64,000 nt of DNA from Selaginella tamariscina (lineage: Eukaryota > Streptophyta > Lycopodiopsida > Selaginellales > Selaginellaceae). Each line of letters begins with the position of its first letter. The first letter of the stretch is position 1. The translations under genes and the position numbers were made by a program. Location of the stretch: the NCBI GenBank assembly GCA_003024785.1, contig PUQB01000311.1, forward strand, positions 1 to 64,000, given 5' to 3'. This document shows positions 22,511 through 36,234 of the stretch, one piece after another. The notes beneath the pieces are model-generated. The model did no database searches. It was not told the origin of the DNA and worked only from the letters and a program-made list of their open reading frames with translations.

Positions 22511-23080
22511 CAGGTGTGTGTGCGTGTGTTATTTATATAAGAATATACATATAATTATATAACCACTCATATACAGATTATATGTATACGTGACTACAAC
22601 ATGCATAAATACTTATACAATGTTTTGTTAGGTCTTTGGTGTACATAGTTAACAATAAATATATCACTGAGCTTCAACTATTAAATAAAATTTTAGTACA
22701 TGTGTGAATCAGACGTGAATGAGATTATATAACAATAACTACTTGAGTATATATACTTAAAAATTTACCATTTATATAAATATTATTATGATTGTAAACT
22801 TACTTGTTCCAGTTTCTAAGTAAAGTATATTTCATGTATTCCTCCCAATATGATAAACTGTTAACTGGTCAACAATATGGCATGCATTGACCTTCCCTAG
22901 ACCAGCTTGTCACATCCCGACTTTTTAAGTATATTTGTGTATGTAAACCGTATCAAAACTATATACATCTACCCATTATACATATACAAGAATATTCCTT
23001 CTTACTCAACAAGTACTCTGTGCGTATGAAAGAGAGAGAGAAAGGAAATCTCCTCAACGACCGTATATACACGTACCTTC
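22511..23080. other. AT-rich duplicated spacer/intron
   Basis: Non-coding. It matches 35.79-36.23 kb (for example gatcaactgtt-like and ggcatgcattgaccttcc segments), so it is probably the intron between the kelch exon and the coiled-coil exon. No separate gene is seen. Confidence 0.5.
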
Positions 23081-24020
23081 TCCAAAAGAGTTAACAAGCT
23101 CCCAGTGCATAGTTATATGAAGATCGTTTAAGTTGCTCTTGCCATCATAACCACCAAATACATACATTTTCGTACGTATAATAGCAGCTCCAACGGGCTG
23201 ACGGTATATCCCCATAATATGCTGGCAAATGCCAAGCCATATACAGTACTGCGTGTCTAATAGCCCAACTTCTGTACGGTATCCTCCAAATACCTACATT
23301 AGTTTACCGTCGTCTGGTCCTGGTAATATTCTCATCCGATGCTCTACTCTGGATCATACACAAGAAAGCTTATCTATTATATACATCATGTGTATGTCTG
23401 CATATATGTTACATAGAAATGATATACATATGTGCGTGTGTACCTCCATAAAGCTTTATCTACTATATATGCATGTGTATGTGTACGTGGGTGTTACATA
23501 GGAGCCCATGTAGAATCCACGGCAGACATATAAACATGTATACATACACATACATACATACATATATATATTATATGTGTGTGTACCAGTGTGTATACAT
23601 ACCTGAATGAAAGGCACGAATGTGTAAAAGGGACTCTCGAGTTTACTTGCAAAGCACTGCAGTATGTTCCTTCCTATTCCGTGGTAAACCCAATCTATGC
23701 TCGGCTAGAGAGAGAGAGATCACCTTCTTTTCCTACAAAACGAGCCTAGCACGAGAGCACTGCTTTCATACGCCTGGACAGTTGTGTGAGATGTATCGCA
23801 GAGCTTTATATAGTCCGCTCTTGTGCAAATAGACGCATGTATTCTTGCCCCTTATTCAATAAGCTCACTCTCTTGACTACAAAACAAGTGTGTGTACGCG
23901 TGTATAAGGTTTACTGACAAGAACCTACATACATGCTCTCAGCAAGGAAGTTAGGTGTTGATTACGTTGTTCAAGCTCCAGCAAAGCCCCATTCTTTTGC
24001 CTTTCCCACAGAGATTTTAC
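23081..24020 (-). pseudogene. Kelch/coiled-coil gene fragment, block 2
   Basis: Minus strand, in descending order. About 24020-23945 holds the ERQKNGALLELEQ exon; 23880-23700 the YKALRYISH-type exon; 23680-23610 the LQVNSRVPFTHS exon. About 23345-23090 holds kelch repeats: VFGGYRTEVGLLDTQ, then GDIPSARW and RTKMYVFGGYDGKSNLNDLH, the GG...YDG...L-DLH pattern of a kelch blade. The two kelch pieces are in different frames. An in-frame TAG stands just before the first VFGGY; it may be a nonsense change or a splice acceptor. The protein probably had a coiled coil plus a kelch beta-propeller. Confidence 0.65.
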
Positions 24021-25530
24021 TTCCTAGCAGAACGTATGTTAATATTAAACAGAAGCATTCGCAAAATGAATTAAATAGAATACACACTTTAAAACGTTAA
24101 GTAAGCAAACCTGTGTTTCAAATGCTTGTGGAAGTATTAATAAGTTTTGAGTCATATAATTTGTGTTCTTCTTAAAGGTCTGTCTCTCAAATGCATGAAA
24201 AATCAGAATGATCAAGCTTTTAACAATTAGAAAATAATATTAACAATTAGAAAATAAATGCAGAATGGAAGAACTAGGTTTACAATGTGGTATATTCTAT
24301 CCCAACGGTTACGCACCTTCATATAATTTCATATATACGTTTTTAAATGGCTTGGATCAATTCATTTTGTATATTATCTCACGCTAGTATCAAATCTTTT
24401 ATATACTGATACACGTATGTATGCGTGTAAATTTTAGAAAACAGAATATAGGTTGCATAGTATTAATGTATTAATAATTATTAAGACATATGCTTTTTAT
24501 AATGTTTTGTTTGATGTGTAATCGTTGATGTGAAGTGACACTTACCAGAAGGATGAGCATTTTTAATCACGTTTGGTTTAAAAATCTAACTTTAAAATAA
24601 GTAACATTTGTAATGGTCTCATGGTTATCACGTCTCTTTTATTCACAAAAGAACGCGAGTTCAAATTTAGGTTTATATAACTGTGTGGGAGTGTAACTCA
24701 ATATGTAGAAGTTAATTTAACAGGCTGTTACATTGTTATATTAAATTTAGAAATCTTAGAAAATGCTTTATTGTATACAGTTTATAATTCAAGTCAATAG
24801 ATGTGTGTCTGCATGCATTATTGTAGAAACTGTACACTTTATGTAATTCAAGTGTTGAAAAGATCTTGATAAGGATGTTCCTGCTGAAAATTCTTCATCA
24901 AGCCGTGATAGTGCACAAGAATGGAGTTTTGTATAGTCAAAAGTTCTGCAAATTAGACAAATTTATCCTGTCTTATTGTACACTAAAGGTTTCTTCAATC
25001 ACTCTGCTGTCCTCACTTTTGAACTGAAAAGCGCGTGTGTTACACGTCTCTTATTTGTATGCTTGAAGAAAAATTCGAAAAAGATAGTTAACAGACACAC
25101 ACACACGTGTGGTATATATATAACCTATGTAGGTTAAGGAAATAATTCACTTGGAATGTCCTATAATTATGGTATTTACTATATTGAATAGCCGAATATT
25201 CTTATTACAAGAATATACACATGTATCAAAACTTGTGTTTATATTTGCTGAAGGAACTTATTCCTCAGAACAAGATTTTAAACAATTTAAATTGCAACTT
25301 TTTAAATCCATTACTAATTTATTGTAATTGCTAATAATAATAATACATTAAATTAGTTTGTTACTTTTTTTAAATAACTAATTTTTAATTTTATGGAAAG
25401 TAGTTGCTCTATTCAGTGTTGGAGATAATATTAACCGTAATATAAAAGTTTAACATAAAACAAATAGTTTCTTGACTGGCATATGTTATCATTTAATCAT
25501 ACATTTTTAATAACAAATTTGCTGCGTAGA

Positions 25531-25565
<35 letters not shown>

Positions 25566-25845
25566 TGTGTAGTTTAATTAAAACTCAATTTAACACCCTT
25601 TTAACGTTTAGACATTTTATATATTTTGATGAACCCTAGTGTTGGAGATAATATTAACCGTAATATAAAAGTTTAACATGAAACAAATGGCATATGTTAA
25701 CAGTTAATCTTACATTTTTAATAACAAATTGCTGCGTAGAAGAGGTGGTTAAAGAGAGAAAGAGAGAGTGTGGTAGTTTAATTAAAACTCAATTTAATAC
25801 CCTTTTCTACATGAAATATGTTTTCGTAATACTGAAGATCTTTGG
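24021..25845. other. AT-rich duplicated spacer between kelch fragment and LRR copy 2
   Basis: Contains a decayed coiled-coil exon remnant (24110-24240), a tRNA-like relic (24615-24670), one copy of the 178-bp unit (about 24770-24890), a GA tract (25535-25566) and a local duplication: the segment with tggagataatattaaccgtaatataaaag occurs at 25419 and again at 25644. No protein gene is seen. Confidence 0.6.
24615..24670 (+). pseudogene. tRNA-Val-like relic, truncated
   Basis: GGTCTCATGGTTATCACGTC keeps the acceptor and D-arm with part of the A box lost. The anticodon loop is TTATTCA and the 3' half is degraded. It is collinear with 3373-3445. Confidence 0.4.
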
Positions 25846-25849
25846 TGCC

Positions 25850-27905
25850 TAAAACCTGATGCGAGAGAGTGCAAAGTACGTCCCAAGGGAACTGACGAAG
25901 AATGCACATAAGAAAGTAACTACAAATATCACCACGGAATCCACCTGTATAAGTTGCTCCTTAGAAACCTCAACATGGAGGAAGGATCTTGAGTTGGCAA
26001 ACTACATTCGCCAAGTGGAGCTCCGCACAACTGATTACCGATGAAAGACACATTCGGAAATGTCAGAAACTGTCCGGACTGCGGAATCCTGCCTTCGAGA
26101 CGGTTGTACGACACGTCTAGAGATGAGAGGAAAGAAAGATCCGCAAGAGAGGTCGGGATGTGACCTGTAAGCTCGTTCATTGATAGATTGAGCTTCAGGA
26201 GTTGCCTAGCGTGTCCGAGGTTGTCTGGAATTGAACCACTGAGGAGGTTACCACTCAAGTCCAACATTGTAACTTATGCATATTCCCAACTTCAGCTGGA
26301 ATACTCCCGTTATGTGAGAGGTTAAGAGTTATGGTAATGCATATCTAGTATGTCAAGCCTGCGGCTTGACTCCATGCTCTTATTGTATAACAGCACATCT
26401 TGGAAAAAGATAAGAAATGCTCGGTGGTATCTGTCCAGTGAAGCTATTGTATGAGAAATCTACCACCCGAAGCCGTGTCATGTTCGTAACCACCAGGGAA
26501 CATCCCCAGAGAATCGGTTGCTGCCTAAAACAAAAGCTGAAGAGATTGAAGCTCTCCAAGTGCCATAGGAATTTAGCATATTATGGCCAGCATCAAACCC
26601 AATAACGACTTCAAGTTCTTGTATGTTGCTGGGATGTTACCACTAAGTTTGTTGTTTGAAATTGATAAAAACAGCAAGTTGTGTATGTCTCCGAGGCTCT
26701 CCGGCAGTCTGCCTGTGAAGCTGTTATTTGTTAAAACAAGAATAAGTTGAGAGCAATTGGACAACTCTGGAGGGATTTCCCCAGAAATCAAGTTCCAGTG
26801 ACGAAGACGATTGAGTTTGGAAAGATCAACAGGAATAGGACCACTTAGCATGTTGTCATTGACCAAAGTGCTTCGAGCAGCGAGCAGTTACTTATCTCAG
26901 GAGGTAGATTGCCAGTGAATCCATTCTTACCTAGATCTAGTCTCCTCAACCTCTGCAGGCCTAGGGAGAGTCCCTTCAAAGTATTTCCTTGTAAAAACAA
27001 CTCTTCTAACTTAAGGAAACTCCCAGCTTCAAACACAAGTTGGCCCGACAGCATGTTGTAACAACACTGAGAATGTAGAGCTCCGGAAGTCTTCCAAGGC
27101 TTGAAGGTATTCCTCCACTCAAGTTGTTAACTGCGAGGTCAACATAAGAAAGACTATAACAATTCTCGAGTGTTGGTATTCCCCCAACAAAGTGATTATC
27201 CGACAAGATGAGGCGTGTTAAATTCCTCATTTGTCCGAAGACTTCGTTGGGGATGACCCCTCCAAGCTCGTTATACAAAAGATTAAGGGATTGAATACTC
27301 TGCAGCTGCGATAAGTTCGAAATGGAGCCATTGAATCTGTTGTAACTGAGGTCCAACACTTGAAGCTCGACATTGTACAACACTTGAAGCTCGACATTGT
27401 CACCGAAAGACACATCCCCAGTGAAGTTGTTCAAGGACAAGTTGAGAACGCGCAGAGAGTCGAACTTAGGAATCCTGCCATTCAAAGAGTTATTACTGAG
27501 ATCCAAAACCACCAGGTTGTTGGGGAGATTCTGGGGAATCTCGTGCAATAAGTTGGAGTTCAGATTCAATTCTTTGATTTGCTGTTGTTTTTGGTACTGC
27601 AATGGAAGATTTTGATATCTGTGATAGCATTCTGTGAAAGATCGAGACTAGTCAAGGAAGGAAGTCCATCCCACACGGAGTTGAGAGTTCCTTTGAGACC
27701 GTGATTGAGCAAGGTTATGCTCTCCACTTGAGTTCCATTTTATACCTTGCCAATTGTTGGGATGAACTGTGGTTCCAGAATGAGATGTTCAACCCGTTTC
27801 TCAAGAGTTTCAAAGCTTCAATTTCATTGTCAATCGGTGGACATGGTGAATGAGATAATGAGAAATTTACAAGCAAAGATTGAAAATCACTAGAACGAGC
27901 ATATT
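25850..27905 (-). pseudogene. LRR receptor-like protein, copy 2 (broken)
   Basis: Same gene as copy 1. The N-terminal region (27905-27620) has lost its frame. The LRR array runs from 27602 to 26400 (LPNNLVVLDLSNNSLNGRIP, LQVLDLSYNRFNGSISN, NLSGGIPSSLGRL, GEIPPELSNCSQL), and the C-terminal repeats and cap span 26267-25929 (LSGSIPDNLGHARQLLKLN, then PNVSFIGNQLCGAPLG). One LRR is duplicated internally near 27390-27360 (the ELQVL motif twice within about 30 bp). At least five frame breaks are evident, and the C-terminal membrane segment lies in another frame. It cannot give a receptor. Confidence 0.85.
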
Positions 27906-28925
27906 GCTAATGAATCAGAAGAACAGGGACGTTCACTTATGTATTATAAGGAGTAAGATGTCACGTATAACAAAATGCGTATTAATTAATTTGCCCAATA
28001 ATTAACTTTGCTAAAATATAATTTATTTAATTAAAAATTATTATCAATGAGATAGATTGTATTCCAAGGTTATTGAACATTGATTAAAATTCTCACTGGA
28101 TTATGAATTAAACAGATCGTATTCCAAAGGTTAAGGGGGTTAACTAGATCAATTCAAATTTTAAAGTTCAAAAGGCATATTTTAAAATTCAAAAAAGAAA
28201 AAGAACCATCTTTATCTAGGGATAAGACTACTTAAAATATGTCACAAGTGCACGTCTATAAATATAATGTAAATATAATAATAAAATCTAGTGGTAATAT
28301 ATATTTGTGAGAGACAACACAGTAAATACACAGAGACAAAAAACTTTTGTATCCTTGTATTCAATCTTAGGTTTATATAAAAAAATATATATTGTTTAGA
28401 TTATTTTATAAATTAACAATAGGTTATATTAATTATAAATTAGTTGTACCGTAAGTATCTTTAGTAACTTCTAAATATGTACAAAATTCTTTCATTATTA
28501 ATGTATATATATAATAAAATACATATATTTAAATTAGTTATTGATATATCCCATTGTATAAATTGTTTATATCATAGCATACATACATGTATATATGTTG
28601 TACGCTGCTTTACGTGTATTCCCGATATCAAGCACCTACACCGTAGGAAGTTTTTTGAGTGTGTGTGTGTTAAGGTTTGAATTGTTTACAAAGTATTGAG
28701 TTCGTGTTTAAAGTAATTTTTTTCAGTGTTTGTGTGTGTGTGTGTGTGTGTGTGTTAAGGTTGAGGCTTGTGACATTAAAGATCATTTACATGATCTCAT
28801 GTGTGTGCGTGTGTATGTGTTAAATTGTTTACAAGCATATTTATGTATTAGATTTGTTATTTATAATAGAAAATTATTATTACAATTACCCTCATTTGTT
28901 TTATAAATGTTTAAATTATGCATTT
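27906..28925. other. AT-rich 5' flank of LRR copy 2
   Basis: Non-coding; long stretches match 41.03-42.06 and 56.40-56.82 kb. TG-rich tracts occur at 28660-28755. The homology with 42.06 kb ends near 28925, marking the gypsy junction. Confidence 0.6.
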
Positions 28926-31900
28926 GTGAGAACTCGGAATGTAAAAATGTGTATATCCATTTTTTAGAAACCCTAACTTATATACAAGAGCGAGTGGTCC
29001 AGATTGAATCCAATCCGATGGTTATTAAAATCCACTATGCTAATAATAATATGTGCACATGCAGCCGTACACGTGGATCTTACATCATCCCCTCGTCTCG
29101 GAAGGGTGTAAGTTGGTTAGGGTTCTCTTGTAGACGGGCCCGGATCTAGAGGAACATCAGGAGGAGGCACTGGTGGATCTGTAGGCGGCACAACTTATTT
29201 CTGTGTACAAAATGCTCAATCGTTGTACATGTACAATCTCTGGAGGATCAGGTTGAATGTCATGCCAAACCTCATAAACCTGTGGCCCTACTTGCCGTAA
29301 CACTCGATACGGCCCTTTCCACTGAGGAAGGAGACTCTTAACTAAATCACGTACCGTAAGCTTGGGAAAACGAACCAACACTAGTTCATCAACCTTGTAC
29401 TCCACAGGAAACAATGATGCGAGTTGTAGCGTTGTTGTTGTCCTACTTGTACGCGGCCCAAGTGTTCTGCTGACTTCGCACGAACCAATGGAAGAATGCT
29501 CGTCAGATACCAATCCCATGACCTAGCATCAGCAATTCGCGTAACCGAGAAGGCAAACCCAACTCCGTTGGCAACACCGTACAAGAGCTTATATGAGGAA
29601 GTACCAATGGAACTTTGAACCCAATGACATAAGCATATCGAAGAGACAACAAATAACCATCCAATCTGAATGTTGAAAGTTCACATACTTCGCGATCATC
29701 TCCTTGAAGGTTTTGACGAGCCGTTCCACTAAACCATCTGTCTGAGAATGATAAGCACTTGTGAAAATGTGGCGTATCCCTAGTCGAGATGTTAAAACAT
29801 AAAATGCTTCAGCCATAAATGCAGGACCATTATCCGAGAGAATTCGCTCTGGACAAGAATGCTGAAACACGACCCGATTCAGGAGAAATTGACCAACAGC
29901 AGAAGCAGTCGCACTAGCAAGAGCACCAACTTCTACCCAACGAGTTAGGTAATTAGAAGCAATAATAACGTACTCGTTGCCAGCAGTTGACCATGGAAAA
30001 GGTCCCATCAAATAAAATGCCACCAATTCAAACGGACGAGAAACTGCAATTGACTCCAACCGTCCTTCCGAAGCACATGGGGGAGTATTGTGAACTTGGC
30101 ACCACACACAGCTACGCACATACCAAATCACATCTCCTCGCAACTTCGGCCAATAGAAAGATATGCACAGCTTCTCCATCACTCGACGATGTCCATGTGC
30201 CCGCCAAGAATAGGAGAGTCATGGTAAGCATGGAGAAGCGTGGAATGAAGATTGAAGGCACCCACCAACCGCAAAGGATCATCTGGATCAGTCCCCACAA
30301 AATAGAAAAGGTCATCCTGAAGGCGATACTACGAATGTAAATGCCTGAAAAGCAAGTCATCAGCAAGTGATGTAAGATTCTCAAACCCATCACGAAGCTT
30401 CGAATCCACAGCTCAACCTTTTGAGCTTCCCGGACCTCATCCAAAGACGGCAAATCTAACTTTGGTACGGAATCTTCGTCCAAAAAGTCCACTGAAGCTG
30501 GAACAACTAGTTCCTCTAGGGCAACAGAAGAGAGAGAAGGTGGAAGAGGAGCCCGAGAAAGAGCATCAGCATCAGCCATGGAACTTCCTAGGTGATGAAC
30601 AACTTCAAAGTCAAAATTTGAAGTTTCAAGGCCCACTAGCAGTACGCCCAATCAAATTCTTCCGCTTTAACAATGAAGTGACTGCTGCATGATTGCCTTC
30701 CAACAACGTCCGTGAACCATGCAAGTAGGCATGGAGCTTCTCAAAACCCCAAACTGCTGCTAGACACTCCTTTTCTATCGTGGAGTAATTCACCTCTGCT
30801 GGCTGCAATGTACGGCTGATGTACTCAATGGATGTCGTTGGCCAGGAACACTCATACTCTCCTGCATCAATACGCCCCGAGGCCGATGTCAGAAGCATCT
30901 ACACGCAAGATGAAAGGACGGGTAATCCGGGTACGCCAAAACTGGAGGAGTCGTCAACAACTCTTTGAGATCTGCAAATGCCTGTTGCAATCCTTAGACC
31001 AAACAAAAGAAGTCATTGACGATTTCAACAACACGCGCAACGGTGCAGTACGATCTGAAAGATGATCCACAAAAACCCAGATATTGTACCTTGCCAAGAA
31101 AGCGTTGCACATCATTCACACACTTTGGCAGGGAACTTCAAAACTGCAACTAGTTTGTCAGGATCGACTTGCAAACCTTCACGTGAAATGCGATAACCCA
31201 GATAAGTGGTGTCCTTTGATCCAAACACACTTAGATGGCTTCAACTTCAAACCAACTTCCCAACCGATCCAAAACCTTACGTACATCACCGACATGCTCC
31301 TCCCACGTTCCATCCGAATGGATCAAAACATCATCGATGAAATCAGCAGTCACCTCCGGCATGTCGCAAAGAACCTCGTCCATCATACGCTGGAAAGTTG
31401 CTGGAGCATTGCTCAAACCGAAAGGCATCACCAAAACTCGTACAGCCAAATGGTGTCCGAAAAGCAGTCTTGGGAATGTCCATGTAGCCATCGAACTTGC
31501 CAATACCAGATGCGAGATCTAACTTGGTGAACCAACGGCTCCGCCCCAGTCGATCCAAAAGGTCTGCAGTATGAGGAAGTGGGTACACATCTGAGACGGT
31601 TACCTCATTTAATGGGCGATAGTCAATGCAAATCGAACGCTCCCATCAGGCTTCGTCACAAGGTGAGGTTCGCACGCCCAAGAATTCCGAGATTTTGAAA
31701 CACCCTTCTCCAACATCTCTTTAACATTCGCTCGTAAGATCTTGAGCTTTTTGGTGACTGACGCCGAACAGGTACCTTGATTGACTTAGCATCTCTAGTT
31801 GGAATAGGGTGGCTTGGCCCCAATGACAAGTCGAAGTTAAAAGATCAGCATACTCCTTCTTGAGTTGATCAACAACTACAGCACGACGATCATCTGATGG

Positions 31901-33278
31901 ATCCAGAGAAAAAGGAAAGCATGAAGAAAATGGTTGGAAATAGGGTGAGACAAAAGTGATGGAAGCAGAGGTGGAAGCAATGGACGAAGTGGAATAGAAG
32001 TAAGAGGAATGGAAGAAAGACGAGGGAGAGTCAAACAAGGGGGAGACTTTTCAAAGTCACACTTGGCATGATTGCAGTCAACCAATCCATACCAAGAATA
32101 AGGTGAAAAGCTTGATCGGCACCACCCGTAAAGATTGAAGCTCGAACTCACGATCATCCAACGAATAACAATGTCCACTTCATCCGAACAAGCATGAGTG
32201 TGTCCGTTGCCGTACAGAATGAAGACTGGTTCTACCGCACGACGCAAATGAAGGCTGCAACGTGTAGCAACAGATTGAGAAATAAAGAACAAACTCGAAC
32301 CTGTATCCACCAACACTAAAAGAAAAACAGGAAATGGCGTGTGATTATATCGAGCTTGAAAAGTGAAAACCGGATGATTTGGTGCCGAGTGAACCCCTTG
32401 ATGATACTCCCAAAAGAAAATGGAGGGGTCACTAATTTATTCGCACGAGACCCTCCTCTACTCGTGCGATTCGTTTTTCCCGGAAGATCCACTGCATCAC
32501 AACCTTCCACTAGCAGCACCAACCGGACGTTGTTGATGCCATGGCCTCCATCCTGGAAATGGGGGACGCCAATCGGGAAACGTTGATAGCGCCGATATGT
32601 GTCCAACCTCATCACATGCCCAACAACGAATGCACCACATCCTCGTCCACGGGCCCCACCTTGTGCTGGTACACGAGCGGCAATAGCCTCAACCTCCATC
32701 GGAGTAGGTCCATCCCCAACATGATGTGAACGAGAGCACGTGAAGGCGTAAGTGGGAGAGGTGACAACTCATATCATTGTGCCAGTCTCAAAGCATCGTC
32801 AAGAGTCACTGGAGCTAGTGCATGCACAAGCCCCACAAGGTCTTGATGAAGTGCTAACCACAACATACCTAACTTGATGCGTTCCGACTGTTAGGTTCTG
32901 CACGCAGCAAAAGGCTTCGAAAGCGAACACCAAACTGCATCACTGACTCAGATGGCTCCTGACGAATACGATGCAACTGCTGAAAAGCATCATCACAGTC
33001 GTCCGCATGCCTAAATGCACATTTAAAAATCTCTGGAAGAATATTTCAATCTCCACGAGTTGCAACGTTCAGACCATTGTACCACTACAAGCTTTCCCTT
33101 GAAGACAAGTAGGAAACTCGCGCAAACACTGAGCATCATCCCACGAATGATATGTGGCAACCACAATGAAGTGGTCAAACCAATGGTACACATCATCTCC
33201 AGGATTTCCGCGAAAGAAATCCGGCCGGACATGGGGGTTTGCAACATAAATAGGAGTACGTAGGCACGCGAGCGCCAC
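28926..33278 (-). mobile_element. Ty3/gypsy retrotransposon, minus strand, incomplete ends
   Basis: Read on the minus strand from 33278: gag (33278 to about 32700), protease (LVDTGSSLFFIS, about 32316), reverse transcriptase (31590-31200; WFTKLDLASG, FIDDVLIHSD), RNase H (about 30900-30600), integrase with zinc-finger cysteines (CVWCQVH) and DDE core (about 30182-29600; SDNGPAFMAEAF, SAYHSQTDGLVE), and a C-terminal region (GPYRVLRQVG) to about 29160. The 28926-29090 tail with a TATA-like motif may be part of an LTR. Clear host homology resumes on both sides (28925 and 33279), so the element lacks at least one LTR. Broken fossil with several breaks; a different lineage from the 12-19 kb element. 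Confidence 0.9.
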
Positions 33279-33479
33279 ACACCTTTCTCTAAGAGATTTT
33301 TTGGATTGAACGCAGCATACCCAAGAGCGGAAGCTATGTAGAAAGTGTGCTTTCTTCCTGTGTTTATCCGCTATTGTAGTAAGCTCAGAAATAATTTACT
33401 TACAATTCGCCTTTCCCATATGCTCTCTGCTTTACAAAGAATCTGCACTTTGCCAGTTGTATTTGTGAGAAAGGTGCTG

Positions 33480-33510
<31 letters not shown>

Positions 33511-34440
33511 CTATATGTAGCTGTAGAAATAATAAAATACAGGCGGCTTGTGTATATTCTCGTCAGGTGCATAACATATATGTGGACGCGCACAACCGAG
33601 GTAGAGAGAGAGGGAGAGAGATCACCTTCTTTTTCCTTGAGTATGAACACTGCATTCATACGCCTGGACAGCAATATACGCTGTGTGAGATGTACCGCAG
33701 AGCTTTGTATAGCCCGCACTTGTGCAAATAGACGCATGTATTCCTGCCCCCTTATAAAGCCTTCTTCAATAAGCTCTTTTTCTTGTCCATTTTCCACTTC
33801 CCTCTGTTCTTTTGACTACAAGACAAGTGTGTGTGTGTGTGTGTGCGTGTGTGTGAGAGAGAGATAGAGAGTTTTATCGACAGGAGCGTATATACATACC
33901 TTAAGCAAGGAAAAACTGTTGATTACGTTGTTCAAGCTCCAGCAAAGCCGCATTCTTTTGCCTTTCCCACGGAGATGTTACTCCCTAGCAGAACATAATA
34001 TTTAACAACATGTTAATGTTAAACATATAAATATAAATGAATTAAACAAAATACACACTTTCAAATGTTAAGTAAACAAACAAATGCTATTGATGAGTTT
34101 TGAGACATATAATTTGTGTTCTTCTTAAAGGACTGTCTCTCAAATGCTTCATGGATTGCATGTGGTATGCCCTCCTGCATTTCCTCCAGTTGGGAAGATA
34201 CTGCATTGCTTCCTGTATGGAAACCAAGATCATCAACTTCTGCTTGTTTCTTTGTGTGTGTGTGTGTGTGGGAGTGTGCGTGTGCATGTCTACATTGTAC
34301 ATGTATACAGTCATGTTATGTGCATATGAATAAGAACCTTGTTTGATTCCAAGAGCTTGGATTCGAGGGTTCTGTTTCTTCTCGAGCTCCCAGTGTGCTC
34401 CTAAATTCTTTAATTATGTGGTAAGACAAGGTAAAAAAAA
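33279..34440 (-). pseudogene. Coiled-coil gene fragment, long version, block 2
   Basis: Minus strand. About 34440-34340 is the remnant of the WEREKNAALLELDRR exon, here shortened. About 34240-34090 is an exon with SSQLEEMQEG in one frame. About 33990-33925 reads ERQKNAALLELEQRNQQ. 33800-33640 reads ENGQEKELIEEGFIRGQEYM then FAQVRAIQSSAVHLTQ. The EWRILSKS exon and the FNPKSLLEK end follow at 33440-33285, partly rearranged. The gypsy insertion at 33278 cuts the fragment. A CT/CA tract lies at 33479-33510. The gene family is not recognised. Confidence 0.55.
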
Positions 34441-34983
34441 CTAGACAATAGATGATGAAATAAATAATGCAAAATGCAGGAAAACAATTTTAAAAATACC
34501 ATTTCTGTTCTTACAAGGTGGATGTGGTATATTCTATCCCAACGGTCACGCAAATGCATTATAAAATTTCTAATTCTCATGGTTAGTGTATTTAAATGGC
34601 ATAATAAATTATATTATTTTACGATAAGTGTTTTATCCTTTTTTGACATCTTCTGAATCAAAATTAATTAATTTTTATGTATTTTTATTGTCCGGACAAA
34701 TATGTTAATTAGACTTTGTAAGGTCCAGGTGCTTATTATTACAAATAACTAGTTTTGCACTTTTATTTATATTGGGTTAGAGTAGTAACATCAATAAAAT
34801 TCATAAGTTAAACAAGTAATTTCTTGACTGGCAAATGTTATCAATTAATCTTGCATTTTTATTATAAAAACATGCCAGCCAGGGTTGAACTTTTTATGTA
34901 TATTGTGTTGGAGATAATATCAACAGTAATATAAATATAAAATTCAAAACAAATAATTTCTTGACTGGCAAATGTTAACAGTA
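34441..34983. other. AT-rich spacer (empty site for the 46.7 kb element)
   Basis: Shared with 946-1733 and 46.6-48.5 kb. Around 34561-34580 ataaaatttctaattctcat runs without interruption, whereas the copy at 46.66 kb holds a 1145-bp insertion at this point. No gene is seen. Confidence 0.65.
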
Positions 34984-35054
34984 AAGCTCAACTAGGATTG
35001 AACTCGCGATGTTTTGTGTGTAAGACAAACGTGATAACCATTACACCATAAGAC
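34984..35054 (-). tRNA. tRNA-Val-like sequence (UAC), best-preserved copy
   Basis: The reverse complement gives a 71-nt tRNA-like sequence: acceptor GTCTTAT, D-arm GTGTAATGGTTATCAC, anticodon stem TTTGT/ACAAA perfectly paired around the loop CTTACAC (UAC, valine), a GCGAGTTCAATC T-arm start, and a 3' end near TGAGCTT. The T-stem and acceptor pairing are imperfect, so I doubt it is functional. Copies at 1734 and 48534 are worse. Confidence 0.5.
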
Positions 35055-35685
35055 TTTTACTTTTATATACATTTAAAATCTAGTTTTTTAAACCAAGCAT
35101 GTCAAAAGCGCTCATCTCTCTCTTTGATGTCGATGCCTGCAAGGGTCTCTCTCTCGTTTATTCACAACGATTTTAAGCATTTTCCGTATGCATGATTTAA
35201 CTATCATAACATATCCTAAAATAATCTAGTATAAAATAAACACTACATATATGTGTGTGTGTTCAGAACAAAAAGTCCTGATAGTTAACCCATTGTTAAG
35301 AAAAAAAGTTCGCGTCATCGTTTGGCATTCGAACCTTCGGCATGTATATATATACATGTGTACACTGTGGTACATATATTCGCGGCGGACAGTATCATGT
35401 GTTCATATTATATGTGTACAAACGCATAGGGACATAATATTTTAATTATATTCTAGTTTAATAAATATTTAATAAGTAAATTATTTATTTTACTAGTGAA
35501 ACTATATCCTTATTGAATTATAGTTTATATTTTATTTAAATAGAATCAACATCAACTTAGAATTAGAGCCTTTCTTTATAATCATTTAAGTCGAGTTTAA
35601 TTTAAAGATGGTTTTAATCAACATGTATATGTACACACGCGCACACGTATGCAGGCGCACTGAATAAGCAAGTGCAAGATCCTGT
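35055..35685. other. AT-rich duplicated spacer
   Basis: Matches 1804-2559 (gtcaaaagcgctcatc, gttcagaacaaaaagtcctg). The segment equivalent to 35260 onward is missing after 48793, where a gypsy element begins. No gene is seen. Confidence 0.6.
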
Positions 35686-35689
35686 AGGT

Positions 35690-35780
35690 TTTCTCGTATT
35701 GAACAACAGCGTTTCTAAGTGTGTGTACTTTGCTTCTTTCTTCCCCCAACTCCCGTTGCAACTCAAGCCCATGACACCTA
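35690..35780 (-). pseudogene. Coiled-coil exon of the kelch-associated gene, best copy
   Basis: Minus strand, one open frame: GLELQRELGEERSKVH, then LRNAVVQYEKTYRI and LHLLIQ. The regular E/K/R/L spacing fits a coiled coil. It lies downstream (minus sense) of the kelch exon at 36.46-36.24 kb, so kelch then coiled coil may be the protein order. Confidence 0.55.
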
Positions 35781-36234
35781 ATCAGTATATACATATAATT
35801 ATATAACCACTCATATACAGATTATATGTATACGTGATGACCATTACAACATGCATAAATACGTATACAATGTTTTGTTAAGAGTGAAGGTATTTGGTAT
35901 ACATAGTCAACAATAAATATATCACTGAGCTTCAAATATTAATACAATAACATTAATTACTTGAGTATATATACTTAAAAATTTACCATATATATAAATA
36001 TTTTATAATTGTAAGCTTTAATCTACTTGCCTGCCCCAGTTTCTAATTAAAGTATATATCTCATGTATTCCTCCCAATATGATAAACTGTTGACTGGTCA
36101 ACAGTATGGCATGCATTGACCTTCCGTAGACCAGCTTGTCACAACCTGACTTTAAGTATATTCCACTTCTTCCATGTGTATGTAAACCGTATCAAACTGT
36201 ATACATTTACCCCAGAGCTTTAATCAACGAGTAC
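35781..36234. other. AT-rich intron-like spacer
   Basis: Shared with 22.51-23.08 kb; no gene seen. It probably separates the kelch and coiled-coil exons. Confidence 0.5.
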